Shown one piece after another: positions 6,941 through 13,649 of a DNA stretch of 19,163 nt. The position numbers were made by a program, and so were the translations under genes. The notes below the pieces were generated by a model. That model did not search any database and was not told the origin of the DNA. It was given only the letters and a program-made list of their open reading frames with translations. The DNA lies in the NCBI GenBank assembly GCA_018370615.1, contig JAGZAC010000004.1, positions 1 to 19,163 on the forward strand, written 5' to 3'. This DNA comes from Clostridiales bacterium (GTDB taxonomy: Bacteria; Bacillota; Clostridia; Oscillospirales; CAG-272). Within the stretch, counting starts at the first letter, position 1, and every line of letters begins with the position of its first letter.

Positions 6941-7025
6941 GCTGTGCTGTGGCGGAGGGGTTGTGTAAGACAATCCCCATGCCCCCGGAGTTGCTTTGCA
7001 ACTCCCCACAAGGGGGCCTTTTTAA
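6909..7025 (+). repeat. Bipartite palindromic repeat, full copy
   Basis: Full form on the plus strand: outer hairpin, inner stem CCACAGC/GCTGTGG, GGAGGGGTTGT, spacer, GACAATCCCC, inner stem GGAGTTGC/GCAACTCC (loop TTT), then the closing hairpin and GGCCTTTTT. It fills the gap between two converging genes (ddl and the DUF421 gene) and gives a terminator-like hairpin toward each. Confidence 0.85.
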
Positions 7026-7065
7026 TCTATGTGCCCCCACAAGAGGACGCTTATAGGCCACATCA

Positions 7066-7758
7066 TTATCCGCTCGTCTTTTCGGCAGCATAGGGAAATG
7101 CGTGCAGTATTCCCTCACTTACCGCCGCATAAAAAACCTCCCCTGGAGAACGAATATCCATAGCGTGCAGCTGGCGATCCAGCCACTTTTCGTCCAGCCC
7201 TTCTTCCCGCAGGCGATTCCAGTCCACTACACCGTCTACGATTATCGCTGTGTATAAGGTTGCTTTTTCCACGGTAATCCCCATATCCTGAGGCGTCAGC
7301 GGCCGATTTTCCGATTTGGGCATAATACTCAGTTTCCCATTTGCTTCCAAAATTACACATTCAATCTGAGACAAATCGAAATAACCGCCGCTTCTGCAGT
7401 GCATTACAAATTCATCCACATCCAAACGAGCTTTCTTAAAGCTTTTCTTAATCAGTTTCCCATTCCGAAAAAGAATAAGCGGTCTGCCGTTGATAATCCC
7501 GGCGAGACGCCGGGATTTGTTGGTAATCCACGCAAGCAAAATACTGATGCCGCCATATACAATCATAGCAATGAGCGGGTCCAAAATTTCATGTGGCAAC
7601 GCCGTTGCAAGCTCTGCACCAATAGAACCGATGGTAATTCCGTTTACATAGTCAAACAAACTCATCTGCGACATTTGCCGGCATCCGATACATTTTGTAA
7701 TAATAAACATAGCGGTTATAGATAAAATCGCTGCTAAGACCGTTTGCACATATTGCAT
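7066..7758 (-). CDS. DUF421 (YetF-like) membrane protein
   Basis: A 230-residue protein matching the DUF421/YetF family. Three hydrophobic segments are visible at about 4-24, 36-55 and 59-79, with MSLFDYVNGITIGSI between the first two as is usual. The cytoplasmic part follows: GRPLILFRNGKL (91-102), the DEFVMHCRSGGYFDLSQIE block (115-133) and the LEANGKLSIMPKS strand (137-149), all hallmarks of the family. The start at 7758 is chosen for the GGAGG about ten bases upstream; a longer frame to 7851 has no ribosome site and lacks family similarity. In spore formers YetF-like proteins have been linked to spore germination or membrane roles, but no biochemical function can be assigned from sequence. 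It stands alone, divergent from nrdR. Confidence 0.9.
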   Translation of the reverse strand: MQYVQTVLAAILSITAMFIITKCIGCRQMSQMSLFDYVNGITIGSIGAELATALPHEILDPLIAMIVYGGISILLAWITNKSRRLAGIINGRPLILFRNGKLIKKSFKKARLDVDEFVMHCRSGGYFDLSQIECVILEANGKLSIMPKSENRPLTPQDMGITVEKATLYTAIIVDGVVDWNRLREEGLDEKWLDRQLHAMDIRSPGEVFYAAVSEGILHAFPYAAEKTSG

Positions 7759-7895
7759 TTCTTTTTTGCCTCCGATTTGACTATTTTCAAGTATATTGTT
7801 GCCGGAGTGAAATCTTTTCATCCGTACGGCAGCCTTATATGCCCGCGTCAAACAAAATTAATCGAATGATTCTATGATTTTTTATAAATAGGCAC

Positions 7896-7924
7896 TTGCA
7901 AAAATTAAAACAATCGTATATAAT
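7896..7924 (+). promoter_or_regulatory. nrdR promoter
   Basis: TTGCAA (7896-7901) and a perfect TATAAT (7919-7924) are separated by 17 bases, about 58 bases before the nrdR ATG. Its presence argues that the upstream in-frame codons from 7896 are not translated. Confidence 0.75.
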
Positions 7925-7982
7925 AAAGTTATGTAGATTTCCATTTTCCCCCAATTTATATGGAAAGGCAGATAAGGTATAT

Positions 7983-8429
7983 ATGAAATGTCCGTCTTGT
8001 GGATGCGATGATATTAAAGTAGTAGATTCCCGTCCGGTGGAGGAAAACAACTCCATCCGGCGCAGACGGGAATGCCTCCGGTGTCACGGAAGATTCACCA
8101 CATATGAAATCATTGATGCGTTTCAGCCAGTGGTAATAAAAAAGGACGGGTCCAAAGAATTGTTTGATAAAAACAAGCTTTTGTCTGGGCTTATGAAGGC
8201 CTGCCAAAAGCGCCCCGTCAATGCGGAAGCAGTGGCAAATGAAATTGAAATCGAAATTCAAAACTCTCTGCGCAGAGAAATTTCCTCGTCCGAAATCGGG
8301 GACATGGCTATGGAAAAGCTCCGGGCGCTGGATGCTGTGGCCTATGTGCGGTTCGCATCGGTGCACCGGGAATTTAAGGACGTGGAAACCTTTATGAAAG
8401 AGCTACAAACCTTAAAAAACGAAAAATAA
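7983..8429 (+). CDS. nrdR: Transcriptional repressor NrdR
   Basis: NrdR represses ribonucleotide reductase genes when dATP is bound, using a zinc ribbon for DNA and an ATP-cone for nucleotides. The 148-residue length is typical. The zinc ribbon begins at the first residue (MKCPSCGCDD) and closes with CLRC, giving Cys3, Cys6, Cys31 and Cys34; the arginine-rich SIRRRREC and RFTTYE segments are the conserved family core. The ATP-cone covers roughly 49-139, with VIKKDGSKELFDKNKL at its start and AYVRFASVHREF at its end. The start at 7983 gives the canonical N-terminus, with AAGG upstream; the open frame extends further upstream only across the promoter. No nrd genes are in the window, so its targets lie elsewhere. 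Confidence 0.97.
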   Translation: MKCPSCGCDDIKVVDSRPVEENNSIRRRRECLRCHGRFTTYEIIDAFQPVVIKKDGSKELFDKNKLLSGLMKACQKRPVNAEAVANEIEIEIQNSLRREISSSEIGDMAMEKLRALDAVAYVRFASVHREFKDVETFMKELQTLKNEK

Positions 8430-8431
8430 CT

Positions 8432-8471
8432 GACCAATAAAAAGAGGCCGAACGGCCTCTTTTTATTGGTC
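8432..8471. terminator. Bidirectional terminator between nrdR and the M23 gene
   Basis: An 18-bp perfect stem, GACCAATAAAAAGAGGCC (8432-8449) with its complement at 8454-8471, over a four-base loop. The A-run on one side and T-run on the other make it work in both directions. The last codons and stop of the M23 gene lie inside the stem. Confidence 0.95.
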
Positions 8472-9230
8472 CTCATACTGTGGCGTACCAGCGGAAAAAT
8501 CAATATAGTCTGCCGGATTTACAGAAACGCCGTCTACCTCCAGCTCAAAATGCAGATGCGGTTCCTGGGCAATCTCCGCCAGAGCGCTTTCGCCGGCAGC
8601 TGCAATGATATCTCCTGCCGCTACATTTGTGCCGACGGTAATACCTGCAGGCAATTCTTCATTCAGATTTGCATATGTGCTCACTCCGCCGCCTGCATGA
8701 GAAATGGACAGACATTTTCCCATCATGGGATCATCCCAGATTTCCTCAATGACGCCGGCAGCTGCAGCGTATATTGCTTCTCCGGCACCAACACTGATAT
8801 CTACGCCGTTGTGGGTGCGGTAGTCATTCATCGTAATGGAGAAGACCGGTACTTCCATGCTGTAGTTCTGCATGATTTCGCCACCAGTGGGGTTAATAAA
8901 CTCGGGCAACTGTTCCTCTTCCACTTCGCCGTCTACGCTGACTGTAGTGTCGGCAGAGGCGTCCTCCTTCGTCTCTCCGTCCTTTTCTGCCAGCTCGTCA
9001 GGCTGCTCCGTCGTTTCATCTTCCTTCTCGGCAAAGGCATCATCCGCCGTCGTATCCGATTTGGTGACTTCCTCCGCTCTGCCTGTCACTTTTGTGGTCT
9101 CCGGTGCTTCCGTATTTACATTCCGCACTACTGCGCCGGCAATTGCCACCACTACGGCGATCATCATCAAAATGACCAGCAGCGTCACATACAAATTTGC
9201 TCTGCGGTTTTCCTTGCTGTTGTTGTTCAT
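8463..9230 (-). CDS. Membrane-anchored M23 (LytM-like) peptidase-family protein, SpoIIQ-like
   Basis: A 255-residue protein: a short cytoplasmic start, one membrane segment at about 13-35, an acidic Thr/Glu-rich linker (about 40-108) and an M23 domain outside the membrane (about 112-243). The zinc ligands are present as His140-xxx-Asp144 (HNGVD) and HxH at His225/His227 (PHLHFE). The usual histidine of the Y(A/G)HL motif is replaced by Asn188 (YANLN), which could lower or abolish hydrolysis. The layout and size recall SpoIIQ, the forespore partner of SpoIIIAH in engulfment, but no sporulation neighbour is present, so other cell-wall roles are possible. The start at 9230 is preferred over one at 9305, because the likely promoter (9288-9316) lies between them. 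Confidence 0.85.
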   Translation of the reverse strand: MNNNSKENRRANLYVTLLVILMMIAVVVAIAGAVVRNVNTEAPETTKVTGRAEEVTKSDTTADDAFAEKEDETTEQPDELAEKDGETKEDASADTTVSVDGEVEEEQLPEFINPTGGEIMQNYSMEVPVFSITMNDYRTHNGVDISVGAGEAIYAAAAGVIEEIWDDPMMGKCLSISHAGGGVSTYANLNEELPAGITVGTNVAAGDIIAAAGESALAEIAQEPHLHFELEVDGVSVNPADYIDFSAGTPQYEDQ

Positions 9231-9287
9231 TTTTCCTGCATCCTTTCGGTTATAGGTTTCGATGGTAGTGTAGCCACCCCGCAGGAT

Positions 9288-9316
9288 TTTATACAGGAAT
9301 TTCATCTTTTTCACAA
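9288..9316 (-). promoter_or_regulatory. Promoter of the M23 gene
   Basis: On the minus strand TTGTGA (9316-9311) and TATAAA (9293-9288) are 17 bases apart, about 58 bases before the ATG at 9230. It sits back to back with the plus-strand promoter at 9339-9367, so the two genes share one short control region. Confidence 0.6.
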
Positions 9317-9338
9317 TTCCTTCATTATTTACCGTTGG

Positions 9339-9367
9339 TTGACATAAAACCGCCTTTATGGTAAAAT
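9339..9367 (+). promoter_or_regulatory. Promoter of the ThyX-like/CDF operon
   Basis: A consensus TTGACA (9339-9344) and TAAAAT (9362-9367) with a 17-base spacer, 42 bases before the ATG at 9410. Confidence 0.75.
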
Positions 9368-9409
9368 GTTTCCACAATCGAAAACAGCATCAGAAAGGTC
9401 GAGCAAGCT

Positions 9410-10048
9410 ATGATAAAATTGGATAGAACCAGCGTAATGAATCTGGACAATGCGATTCGCGGCGCAAGAAATCCCATGAACAGCTGGAACAGAAGTGACA
9501 GTTCTTATGACGAGAACGGCGCCTTTGTTCTGGGGCCAAACGATTTGGACCTGGCACGCCGGCTGGCTGTTTCCGGTTCAGATCACCGCAAATATCTGCG
9601 CATGGTGTTCGTATCTGTGGACATCACTGCCCCGCTGTACTGGTGGAAGGAATATGACACTTATAAAGTAGGCACCGTAGCCAACTCCACCAGCACCATG
9701 CATAAGATCCATGCATCTCCCTTTTCCAGAGAGGATTTCAGCTGCGACCGCATGAGTGATGGAGCACTCGCCTGCCTGGACGGGGTGATCGAGTTTTTGG
9801 AAGAAGCCCGGCTGCGCTATAACGAAACCAAGGATAGGGCACATTGGCACGATATGATTCAACTGCTGCCTGCTTCCTACAATCAAATGCGCACCTGCAC
9901 CATGAATTATGAAAATCTTATCAACATATATTATGCCAGACGCAATCACAAGCTGGAAGAATGGCACATATTTTGCCATTGGATTGAAAGCCTGCCCTAT
10001 GCACAGCAGCTGATTCTTGTAAAAAGGGAGGATGGCGCGGCAAAATAG
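9410..10048 (+). CDS. ThyX-like protein lacking the RHR motif (function unknown)
   Basis: A 212-residue soluble protein without an obvious named family. Residues about 48-95 align well by eye with the core of flavin-dependent thymidylate synthase ThyX: the SGSDHRKYLRM stretch occupies the place of GHWSPFEH, VFVSVDITAP that of VFTFEIEAP, and the next 20 residues that of the segment holding the RHR signature. In this protein RHRxxS is replaced by TYKVGT (in DTYKVGTVANS), so dUMP binding and normal thymidylate synthesis are doubtful. The C-terminal half has YNQMRTCTMNYENLINIYYARRNHKLEEWH, similar in position to ThyX's late RNLRHFLxLR region. The gene starts with AAAGG upstream and ends 28 bases before the transporter start. 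It may be a redirected ThyX-fold enzyme or a binding protein; the fold call is inference. Confidence 0.55.
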   Translation: MIKLDRTSVMNLDNAIRGARNPMNSWNRSDSSYDENGAFVLGPNDLDLARRLAVSGSDHRKYLRMVFVSVDITAPLYWWKEYDTYKVGTVANSTSTMHKIHASPFSREDFSCDRMSDGALACLDGVIEFLEEARLRYNETKDRAHWHDMIQLLPASYNQMRTCTMNYENLINIYYARRNHKLEEWHIFCHWIESLPYAQQLILVKREDGAAK

Positions 10049-10076
10049 CATTCTTATACAGAAAGGACCGGAACCA

Positions 10077-11246
10077 ATGCAGCAAGAAACATCAAAAGCC
10101 CGGCTGGGCGCCGGGCGCAAAGCAGGCATTGTAGGCATTGTCTGCAATATTCTGCTGTTTATTATAAAAATCACCACCGGCCTGCTTTCCGGCAGCATGT
10201 CCATCGTAGCCGACGCTATCAACAACCTATCCGACGCCGGCAGCTCCGTTTTCGTTCTGGTAGGATATGTGCTTTCTGCACGTCCTGCCGACAAAGAGCA
10301 CCCTTACGGCCACGCCAGAGCGGAATATTTGTGCGGGTTGTTTATTTCCATTATCGTATGCGTGCTTGGAATTGAACTTTTGCGCAGCTCTGCAGAGCAG
10401 CTGTTCGCAGGAGGCAGTGAAGCAATTTTCAGTCCCATTTCCACCATAGTCATGAGTGCCACCGTTGTGATAAAAGGCGGGATGGCATTGTATTATTATG
10501 TGGTTGCACGGCGCATCGATTCCCAGGCACTGCGCGCTTCGGCCATCGACAGTATCGGCGATATGTGTGCCACCGGAGCAGTGGTAGCCGCCATGCTGCT
10601 TTCCAAAATTACGGGTCCCATGACGGATGCAGTACTGGGCTGTGTCATCGCTGTTTACATATTAATTTTGGGCATTAAGCTTACAAAGGAAGCCTCCGAT
10701 ACTCTGCTGGGCAAAGCGCCGGACAAAGAATTTACCGCACAGATTATTCGAAAAATCCGGAAATATGAGGGCGTCCTGGGCATCCATGATTTAGTGATTC
10801 ACAGCTACGGTGCAAACCGGTATTTCGTTTCGGTACATGTGGAAGTGGATGCGGAAGAAGATGTAATGCGCTCCCATGATTTAATTGACAATATTGAAGA
10901 GGACTTCCGCAGAGAGCTGGGGATTCATATGGTCATTCATATGGACCCAATACAATATAAGGACGCCCATGTCAACGAAATCCGCGCCAGAGTTTCCAGT
11001 ATCATTGGAGAGATGTCTTCTCAGTATTCCTCTCCCATTTCTATGCATGATTTTCGCATTGTATCGGGAGTTACCCACTCCAATTTGATTTTCGATGTAG
11101 CGGTTACTGATGATTTTCCCGTAAAGGATGAAGCTTTGTGTGCAGAGCTGCAGGGAGAAGTGAAAAAGATTGATCCCAGCTATAATGCGGTAATTACGGT
11201 AGACAGAGAATACTCATCCAGCCGTTTCGGAAGTAAAATGGAATAA
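10077..11246 (+). CDS. Cation diffusion facilitator family transporter
   Basis: A 389-residue metal/proton antiporter of the inner (single) membrane, exporting divalent metal from the cytoplasm. About six membrane segments fill residues 14-205. The metal site is visible as D46/N49/D53 in ADAINNLSD on segment 2 and Asp158-xxx-Asp162 (IDSIGDM) on segment 5. The family's HPYGHARAEY sits at 75-84. The C-terminal cytoplasmic dimerisation domain (about 210-300) has a histidine-rich part with IHDLVIHSY and HMVIHMD, followed by a further 80 residues, somewhat longer than the smallest members. The N/D-type site resembles manganese or iron exporters, but specificity is not proven. The start at 10077 has AAAGGA nine bases upstream; an earlier ATG at 10032 has its ribosome site touching the start codon. 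Confidence 0.92.
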   Translation: MQQETSKARLGAGRKAGIVGIVCNILLFIIKITTGLLSGSMSIVADAINNLSDAGSSVFVLVGYVLSARPADKEHPYGHARAEYLCGLFISIIVCVLGIELLRSSAEQLFAGGSEAIFSPISTIVMSATVVIKGGMALYYYVVARRIDSQALRASAIDSIGDMCATGAVVAAMLLSKITGPMTDAVLGCVIAVYILILGIKLTKEASDTLLGKAPDKEFTAQIIRKIRKYEGVLGIHDLVIHSYGANRYFVSVHVEVDAEEDVMRSHDLIDNIEEDFRRELGIHMVIHMDPIQYKDAHVNEIRARVSSIIGEMSSQYSSPISMHDFRIVSGVTHSNLIFDVAVTDDFPVKDEALCAELQGEVKKIDPSYNAVITVDREYSSSRFGSKME

Positions 11247-11266
11247 ATTCACTTATATAAGTATGT

Positions 11267-11322
11267 AACAACCCCTCCGCCGCTAAAGCGGCACCTCCCC
11301 TTACACAGGGGAGGCTTTTACT
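11267..11322 (-). repeat. Palindromic repeat half unit, acting as CDF terminator
   Basis: AACAACCCCTCC is followed by the short inner stem CCGC/GCGG (loop TAAA), then CCTCCCC-TTACACA-GGGGAGG (11294-11314) running into CTTTTACTTT. Placed 20 bases after the transporter stop, it has the form of a rho-independent terminator for the plus-strand operon. Confidence 0.8.
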
Positions 11323-11351
11323 TTATAGACCACCTGTGGAAAGGCTTAATA

Positions 11352-11408
11352 CAAAAAGTCCCCCTTGTGTAAAGGGGGATGCCGACGGCAGTCGGCGGGG
11401 GATTGTTC
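11352..11408 (-). repeat. Palindromic repeat half unit, acting as terminator of the minus-strand operon
   Basis: Read on the minus strand: ACAATCCCCC, inner stem GCCGAC/GTCGGC (loop TGCC), outer hairpin CCCCCTT-TACAC-AAGGGGG, then ACTTTTTG. It follows the MurE-like stop codon at 11436. With the half unit at 11267-11322 it faces tail to tail, unlike the head-to-head arrangement of full copies. Confidence 0.8.
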
Positions 11409-11435
11409 CCCTTTACAATCAAAACATATTCACGC

Positions 11436-12905
11436 CTACAAAAGACGCGGAGAAAATTCCTGGCAAGCCTCCAGAACAATTTCACGCTCTATAAAGGGCT
11501 GTTTTTTTCCGCACACAAGCTGAAAGGTCTCATGTCCCTTTCCTGCAAATAAAACAATATCCCCTTCCTCTGTCATCTCCACGGCCCGAAAAATCGCTTC
11601 CCTTCGATCTATGATACATTCATAGCTGGTTTCCGGCGCCATGTAGGAAGCAATATCGTTGACAATATCCTCTGGCGGCTCAAAGTCCGGGTTGTCGCTG
11701 GTGATAATACAGAAATCTGCCAGCGCAGACGCCGCCTCGGCTAGCTCCCGCCGTCTGCCCTTGGTACGCCCCCCGATGGAGCCGAACACGCAAATCAAGT
11801 GATTGGGCTTATACTCCCGCAAAGTCTTCAGCGCACTGGTAAGGCTGAGACCATTGTGTGCATAATCAATGATAAACGTACGTCCGGGAATCCCCGGCAC
11901 GATTTCAAACCGTCCTTGGACAGGTGTTTTTTCCAGCACCCCGGCAGCAAAGTCCCTACTGACCTCAAAAAGCTCACACACAGCAATCGCGGCTAGCCCG
12001 TTATATACGCTGAATACTCCCGGAGACATCAGCTGTACATGCTCGCTTCGGCTTCCTCTGGAGCAATAAAACGCCACACCCAATGCCGTCGCCGTACGGT
12101 ACCGTGCAAGATCGTATGCAATGTAGTCTGCTTGATTGCGGATTCCATAGGAAATCCGCTCCCCAGAGAAATCCTCCAGCATATATTCCCAAGCCGGATC
12201 GTCTGCATTGTATACCGCGTATTTTGCATTGTGGGACGTAAACAGCCGCCGCTTACTGTCTCGGTAACCTTCAAAATTCGGATGCTCTCCAGGACCGATA
12301 TGGTCTTCTGACAAGTTTGTAAATACTACAATTTCAAAGGAAATCCCATCCACCCGATGATGGGCAAGCGCCTGGGAGGATACCTCCAAAACTGCGTATC
12401 GGACGCCTGCACCTGTCATCATGTTAAAATAATGATGCAAATCCCTGCTCTCCGGCGTCGTATTCACTGTTTCTGTCCGCTTCCCGTTGATGATTACGCC
12501 GTTGGAGCCGATATATGCGCAGTTTTTTCCCGCAGCGTTCAATACCGCTGCGATCAGCAGCGCTGTGGTAGTCTTTCCTTTGGTCCCCGTAACACCGATC
12601 AAATGCAGGCGGTCAGCCGGATGTTCATAAAAGTCCGCAGAAATAACCGCAAGGGCCGCCCGGGTATCCGGCGTAATCACCTGTACCGCATCCTCCGGCA
12701 AATCCAATTTCCGCTGGCACAAAAACAGCCGGCAACCATTTTCATATGCCTGGGGAGCATAATCGTGCCCATCCCTTTGTCCTCCGGGAAGACACACAAA
12801 CAAATCCCCTGGACAAGCCTTGTGGGAATTGTATTCGATTCGCCTTACCCAATCGTCTGAGTCCCCTGTGTGTTCAATATTTTTGACAACATCACATAAT
12901 TTCAT
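11436..12905 (-). CDS. murE: MurE-like UDP-MurNAc-L-Ala-D-Glu ligase, predicted L-lysine (not meso-DAP) type
   Basis: A 489-residue cytoplasmic Mur ligase adding the third stem-peptide residue. Seen in order: the N-terminal UDP-binding domain with DLFVCLPGGQRDGHDY (about 34-49), the ATP loop GVTGTKGKTTT (104-114), the substrate-binding NTTPES near 148-153, LEVSSQAL (173-180), the carbamylated lysine in YRDSKRRLF (Lys218), FSVYNGLAA, DYAHN, and the C-terminal domain with GRTKGRRRELA. The residue-selecting motif reads DNPD (404-407). meso-DAP enzymes have DNPR there, and the lysine enzyme of Staphylococcus aureus has DNPA. The missing arginine argues against meso-DAP. The start is the ATG in an ATGA overlap with the racemase stop, which implies translational coupling. 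It is the last gene of the four-gene operon and may be the genome's only MurE or a second one. Confidence 0.87.
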   Translation of the reverse strand: MKLCDVVKNIEHTGDSDDWVRRIEYNSHKACPGDLFVCLPGGQRDGHDYAPQAYENGCRLFLCQRKLDLPEDAVQVITPDTRAALAVISADFYEHPADRLHLIGVTGTKGKTTTALLIAAVLNAAGKNCAYIGSNGVIINGKRTETVNTTPESRDLHHYFNMMTGAGVRYAVLEVSSQALAHHRVDGISFEIVVFTNLSEDHIGPGEHPNFEGYRDSKRRLFTSHNAKYAVYNADDPAWEYMLEDFSGERISYGIRNQADYIAYDLARYRTATALGVAFYCSRGSRSEHVQLMSPGVFSVYNGLAAIAVCELFEVSRDFAAGVLEKTPVQGRFEIVPGIPGRTFIIDYAHNGLSLTSALKTLREYKPNHLICVFGSIGGRTKGRRRELAEAASALADFCIITSDNPDFEPPEDIVNDIASYMAPETSYECIIDRREAIFRAVEMTEEGDIVLFAGKGHETFQLVCGKKQPFIEREIVLEACQEFSPRLL

Positions 12906-13636
12906 CGTAAAACCTTCTTCGGGAAAAGTCCCACAGATTTTGCACCGCACATTTCAATGGCTTTATGGGCAAGAATTTTCATCGAATCGGCAAAGGGAAT
13001 GTCCATCTCTTCCGTTTCTTTGATAAGAGAAAGTTCCGTACATCCTAAAATCAGCACGTCACAATCCTTTTTTCTCAGATTTTCTACAACTGTAAAAAAA
13101 TGTTCCATGTTCGGTTTTCTGCCGCTTTTTATGTCATCATAAATCAGACTGTGAAGATACCCCTGATCCGTTTCCCCGGGAATCTCCCACGCCAGTCCCA
13201 GCTGCTCCAGCTTCTGCTGATAAGAACCGGAAACTACTGTTCCCCTTGTAGCCATGATGCCGGCCTTTTGATACCCACACTGCTTTATATACTCCGCAGT
13301 CTCCTCAATTATGCTTGGTACGGGAATTTTCACGCTCCGTCGCACCTCATCGATAAAATAATGGGCCGTATTGCAGGGAATCACAATAACATCTGCCCCG
13401 TATGCCTCCAGGCGCAGGGCATCCTCTACCATATACGGCAGTGGGCTGTCTGTACTTTTTCCCATGATGTAATCTGTTCGGTCCGGCGTAGAGGCACGGG
13501 AGGAAAGCACAATATCAATGTGCTCCTGATCCCGCCGCGCCACTGTATGGGCAGTGATCAGTTCATAAAAGTACACACTGGACATGGGACCCAGTCCGCC
13601 TAAAATGCCAAGGATCGGTTTCTTCTGCGACTGCAT
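12902..13636 (-). CDS. Aspartate/glutamate racemase family protein, predicted aspartate racemase
   Basis: A 244-residue pyridoxal-independent racemase. The two-base mechanism needs two cysteines, and both are here: Cys88 in VIPCNTAHYF and Cys199 in ILGCTELSLI, at positions close to Cys82/Cys194 of known archaeal aspartate racemase. The N-terminal GILGGLGPMSSVYFYELI (10-27) is the signature of aspartate rather than glutamate racemases, which usually begin with GVFDSGVGGL. The product would be D-aspartate. It starts 13 bases after the D-aspartate-ligase-like gene and its stop overlaps the MurE-like start by four bases. In Enterococcus and Lactococcus an aspartate racemase supplies D-Asp for the peptidoglycan bridge, and the neighbours here fit that role. 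Glutamate racemase or a broad amino-acid racemase cannot be fully excluded. Confidence 0.9.
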   Translation of the reverse strand: MQSQKKPILGILGGLGPMSSVYFYELITAHTVARRDQEHIDIVLSSRASTPDRTDYIMGKSTDSPLPYMVEDALRLEAYGADVIVIPCNTAHYFIDEVRRSVKIPVPSIIEETAEYIKQCGYQKAGIMATRGTVVSGSYQQKLEQLGLAWEIPGETDQGYLHSLIYDDIKSGRKPNMEHFFTVVENLRKKDCDVLILGCTELSLIKETEEMDIPFADSMKILAHKAIEMCGAKSVGLFPKKVLR

Positions 13637-13649
13637 TTCTGCGCCCCCG

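Noticed and set aside
6805..7118. Three overlapping minus-strand frames between ddl and the DUF421 gene
   Set aside because: All consist of repeat sequence read in different frames.
8466..9347. 293-residue plus-strand open frame opposite the M23 gene
   Set aside because: It mirrors the M23 coding sequence, begins inside the terminator stem and has a cysteine-rich, low-sense translation. The M23 frame has clear motifs.
10032..10076. Longer N-terminus for the cation transporter
   Set aside because: The ribosome site would touch the ATG at 10032, while the ATG at 10077 has AAAGGA at proper spacing and gives the normal N-terminus.
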